Of a stretch of 64,000 nucleotides of DNA, positions 61,101 to 64,000 are shown piece after piece. The translations under genes were made by a program, and so were the position numbers. The notes below the pieces were generated by a model. That model searched no databases. It was not told the DNA's origin and was given only the letters and a program-made list of their open reading frames with translations. Origin of the DNA: Phoronis australis (Eukaryota > Phoronida > Phoronidae); contig NMRA01000193.1 of assembly GCA_002633005.1 (NCBI GenBank), forward strand, positions 444,736-508,735, read 5' to 3'. How positions within the stretch are numbered: the stretch's first letter is position 1; each line of letters starts with the position of its first letter.

Positions 61101-61834
61101 GGGCACATTGTAGCCAAATTTCAGCTCGAGTGTTTTGACATATATGCTGCTAGAACAGAGATCCATTCGCAACAAAATTATCCATAAAATGATATCTGAT
61201 GATGGTGCCAAGTTGTTTCGATGAATCAGTGCAGACGACTAAAGCACGTGCAAAGTCACTGCAGTTTTTAGTATCTCTTTGGCTTCTTGATATGACACCC
61301 GCACGTGCGCAGTCGGGGTTTGACTTGAGTTTAAAAGAAAAAAAGGAACAGTGACATATTGTCAGTTCAATGAGATAGTATCATTGCGGAAAAAGATTTT
61401 GTTTTCAACTTTTATAACCGATTTATGTGATCGTCCATTTTAGGCCGACTTAGGGGTCTAAATTGCACCCTGTCTCGGTGAAATCATTTAACGAGGCAAT
61501 GCTGTAAAAAACGAGACGGTGCCAGACATTGAATGCATTAAAGCGGAACAAAAAATGGTTTCATTTAATTCTCAGATTATGCTTCAAGTAAGATTTTATG
61601 AAATGTCCGATATTTAGGGCACGTCCAATAATTAGGTACACTATGTGTAAGTCTCAAAAAATCTGTGATTTTGGGTTACCTGTTTGTTTACAGAGTCACT
61701 CTTAATCGGTGAGCAGATTTCGCCAACTGCTGCTTAAAATACACGGGAAGAAATTAGTACAGAAAGCCATGGGATGAATTGTAGCTCCTAACCAGCCAAC
61801 AGAGGGGGTACGTGTTGCCTAGTGATATCAGTAC
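55172..61834 (-). other. Intron 1 of the KIAA1143 homologue
   Basis: A 6.7-kb phase-0 intron from GT at 61834-61833 to AG at 55173-55172. It holds LINE-tail sequence (60440-60690), a C-tract-containing imperfect repeat near 60030-60180 and otherwise AT-rich DNA with chance ORFs. The 92-codon plus-strand ORF at 59754-60032 is unrecognised. Confidence 0.85.
60440..60690 (+). mobile_element. LINE 3' UTR/tail with (GATT)n
   Basis: AT-rich leader, then TCGGCTAGTGTTTGTCTG, then CTATAAATAAAGGG with AATAAA followed by GATTGATTGATTGATT (about 60665-60680). A 3' end carrying a polyadenylation hexamer and a short tetranucleotide tail is characteristic of several LINE clades. No coding part was found directly upstream, so it is a 5'-truncated insertion. 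Confidence 0.5.
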
Positions 61835-61939
61835 CTTTGTGTCGACAGTAGGACCTTCCTTGTAACCGGCTTTTGCTTTAAATTGCTTCAGAAATGATGG
61901 TTCTTCGGGTTTTATGTAGTTTATGCCACGACCGGCCAT
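61835..61939 (-). CDS. KIAA1143: KIAA1143 homologue, exon 1 (start codon)
   Basis: ATG at 61939 begins MAGRGINYIKPEEPSFLKQF; the exon continues to EGPTVDTK and the donor AAG|GTACTG. It has 35 codons and phase 0. Human KIAA1143 has 'V-S-Y-V-R-P-A-E-P-x-F-L-x-x-F-K-x-x-x-G-Y-x-EGPTV-x-TK', matching residue for residue in spacing. The three exons give 35+43+1+67=146 residues, against about 154 in human. An in-frame ATG upstream at 61990 falls within or beside a SINE and lacks family similarity, so the ATG at 61939 was chosen. Vertebrate KIAA1143 has unknown function. Confidence 0.93.
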
Positions 61940-61956
61940 AATTTTGGATAAACAAG

Positions 61957-62040
61957 CCTGTGTGGTGAAGTGGTTAACGTAGACGTACACACAGCTGCAA
62001 AAGTCACTGTCGCGACTGTGTTCGATTCTCGTGTTCTCAA
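61957..62040 (+). mobile_element. tRNA-derived SINE next to the KIAA1143 start
   Basis: A-box-like TGTGGTGAAGTGGTTAACGT (61961-61980) is followed 40 bp later by the B box GTGTTCGATTCTCG (62018-62031), on the plus strand. The element lies 18 bp upstream of the KIAA1143 ATG and antisense to it, so its head must fall in the 5' leader or promoter of the gene. Any functional effect is inference. Confidence 0.55.
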
Positions 62041-62925
62041 GAAGTAGTCAGCTTCGACTCGTGAGTCTGGCTTGTTCTAATACGAAGACTTCCTAATATA
62101 TTTCCCTCGTTTCGAATCAGTACTCAAATGGCGGTCCACACTTGCTGTAATCCTTAGCTCATTGAAGTTTGCATGCGTGTAAATTCTACCTACTAGCAAA
62201 ACAAACAGAATGAGGACCAAGGAGACAAAAATATCACTTGTCCATGCTCACTTCCGTTGTGTGGCACTACAAGAGCGATCTTAGTAAATTACGTAGGACG
62301 CGAGTATGGAAACTCAAAGAGGAAAAATTCCAGGACACATAAAATTATTGTCTAGGCAAAAATATTCGAGAAACAGACCAATCACGCTAATCATCATAAG
62401 ACAACTCACTACTTTGTAAATGTGTAGAATTTAACAAAATATTTCTGTTGAGCTTGTTTGTCAGTTCATTAAACTTTGTCCTTAGTAAATCAGACATAAT
62501 ATTTTATCTAGGTACCGTTGCACAGTTTAATTGATCTGACATTAAAGGTACTCCTGCGGTGACCAGGCGCATTCAAAATCAAAATTTTCAGTCCAAGTTG
62601 GTGTACTTGTAAAAGACTTCCCCGCTCCACCTAACTACTTCAAACGGAAAAAACTGCCGTTCACCCTTCAGTAACTTGCGTAGTCCGAGTCCTTGTAAGC
62701 AGCTTTTTGCCTGGATATTTGAAGGCATTTCAAAAACAATCCAAAATTCTCTTGTTCTAATTTCTATTTGCTCTATATTAGCATTGTCAAAAACACATCA
62801 AAATAATTTAACAATAACTTGAACAAGTCTTGTCACTGAATCGGTGTTACTAAATGAACTTAGTAACGCGGGAGTCACATATAAGTAAACTAACTCAAAC
62901 CGTTCTGCTGTGCAAATTGAATTAA
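62041..62925. other. Region 5' of the KIAA1143 homologue
   Basis: No clear TATA or CpG cluster was found here. Chance ORFs only. Confidence 0.4.
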
Positions 62926-63600
62926 AAATGTTTAGCACAAAAATACGAGTATTACCGATTGTTTTGTATGAGTCTGAGATTTTGGTACTTCATCCTGGAG
63001 AAGACACTCAAATCATGCACTATTAAATTTGCAATTTTTTATTGAGGTGTGGACATTATGTCTCAAACGCTACCGTGAGAGAACAGCTTCTTAGAGTGGC
63101 AACGACAAACACTGAGTCAAGATTATTAAGATGCCAATTTTACCAAGCCATTGTTGTATTAATTTATGCACTAGAGTGCAATATGAAACGACTAAACAAA
63201 ATAATTATGGCTGAGGTTTAAATGGCAACCCATTGTTATTTGTTATTTGCGTATAGTTTTGGAATTGTTTGGGTACAGCAAGGTGTCGGCCATACTACCT
63301 CATTCATAAGTAAATTTCAATTACGTTCCTGTGATTTTCACACTGGAGAAACAGTCGTTAGCTGTTAAAAAGAATTTTTGTTGAGGTATACACAGCACGT
63401 TTAAAAAATAGCAGCCCTCGCGAGATTATTAGTTCGGCGAATTCTTTATTTATAGTTAAGGGAAGGTTTACTGTTTTTATATATGCCGGAAGATACGGGT
63501 ATGTAGTACCTATGGAAAGGGACTAGAAACAGAAATACACTTTCTTCTCAAATGCAGTTTACATTGAGATTAATCAAAAATGGCGAATTTGCGCATTGCG
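62926..63600 (+). pseudogene. LINE C-terminal region, decayed (CR1/L2-like)
   Basis: Plus-strand fragments in the canonical order after the RT domain: MFSTKIRVLPIVLYESEI (62938-62991; family 'F-D-x-x-I-x-P-I-L-L-Y-G-S-E-I-W'), then SNATVREQLL (about 63064-63093; family 'N-x-A-x-x-x-E-L'), then VWVQQGVGHTTSFISKF (about 63268-63318; family 'W-x-x-Q-G-V-G-x-x-x-x-F-x-x-x-F'), then AGRYGYVVPMER and GLETEIHFLLKC (63488-63557; family 'G-R-Y-x-x-x-x-x-x-x-R-x-C...E-D-E-x-H-F-L-L-x-C'). Several frameshifts and stops, and a small deletion between the last two blocks, show it is inactive. Confidence 0.6.
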
Positions 63601-64000
63601 TGTGACCTGATGAATAATATGACATCGATTTGTTCAGGCCTAATTCTAGTTCCGTTTTTTTATTAGATAAACACGGCGAAATGTAGTTTAAAATCGTATA
63701 ACATTCAGGCACAACACTCAGATATTGTCACTGACAAAAGTGCTTTATTTCGAAGTGTTCCAACGTCATTATTACTCTCACATGGGCCAAGTTCGTCAGA
63801 TAACGTGGTCATGGAACGGAGTTCTTCGACTGTTTCAAAAACTCCTTCAGCTGTTTTCTAGAAACGCAACGTCTTCATTATGTATCCAATCTGTAGGCCT
63901 ATTCTGCATGTTTGTGGAAATCTCTTGGCACTCCTTGTGTCTGACCAATGCACCGATTTATAGTAGCCACCCGTTTTACCGAAAATGTACAATTGTCATG
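63601..64000. other. Unassigned right edge
   Basis: No ORF or repeat was recognised. Possible LINE 3' UTR at its left side. Confidence 0.35.

Overview
This is an animal genomic window: AT-rich, gene-poor and full of decayed transposons. It has spliced genes with canonical GT/AG junctions, tRNA-derived SINEs, LINE and Penelope-like fragments, and many inverted-repeat elements. The repeat spectrum and the three recognisable host genes suit a marine invertebrate, possibly a non-vertebrate deuterostome. The species cannot be fixed from sequence alone.

All three supported host genes lie on the minus strand. (1) At the left edge, 1-233 is the first coding exon of a protein with a P2X7 C-terminal ('ballast')-like domain, running out of the window, with a CpG-bearing CRE/ETS/E2F-type promoter region at about 410-455. 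(2) At 35179-35406 is a first coding exon carrying the AUTS2/FBRSL1-family signature 'EDIIDGFAICSF' and ending at a strong splice donor. No later AUTS2-family exon was found in the remaining 35 kb, so the first intron is probably very long and may contain gene 1. (3) A complete three-exon KIAA1143 (DUF4604) homologue occupies 61939 down to 51259 and encodes 146 residues. Its frame is continuous across both introns.

The rest is mostly repeats. Region 1-15 kb (probable AUTS2-like intron): a 1.05 kb TIR element with internal monomers (3146-4200), diverged duplicated repeats at 8-10 kb, and SINE-like copies. Region 15-24 kb: a 42-bp minisatellite, a 16-bp satellite and a 2.4 kb TIR element with GGGCGGTTAA arrays. 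Region 27-35 kb: a LINE 3' fragment, a roughly 100-bp tandem repeat, a long-TIR MITE and a Penelope-like 3' fragment. Region 36-47 kb: at least five MITE-like copies, a tRNA-like SINE interrupted by a MITE, a LINE with opposed halves suggesting twin priming, a foldback, and an exact 217-bp duplication next to a 4-N gap that looks like an assembly artefact. Region 51-64 kb: the KIAA1143 gene with a second MITE copy in intron 2, a LINE tail in intron 1, a SINE just 5' of its start codon, and a further LINE pseudogene at 62.9-63.6 kb.

No rRNA gene, CRISPR array, operon or intact mobile-element open reading frame was found. Most of the intervening DNA shows no gene that can be supported by eye.
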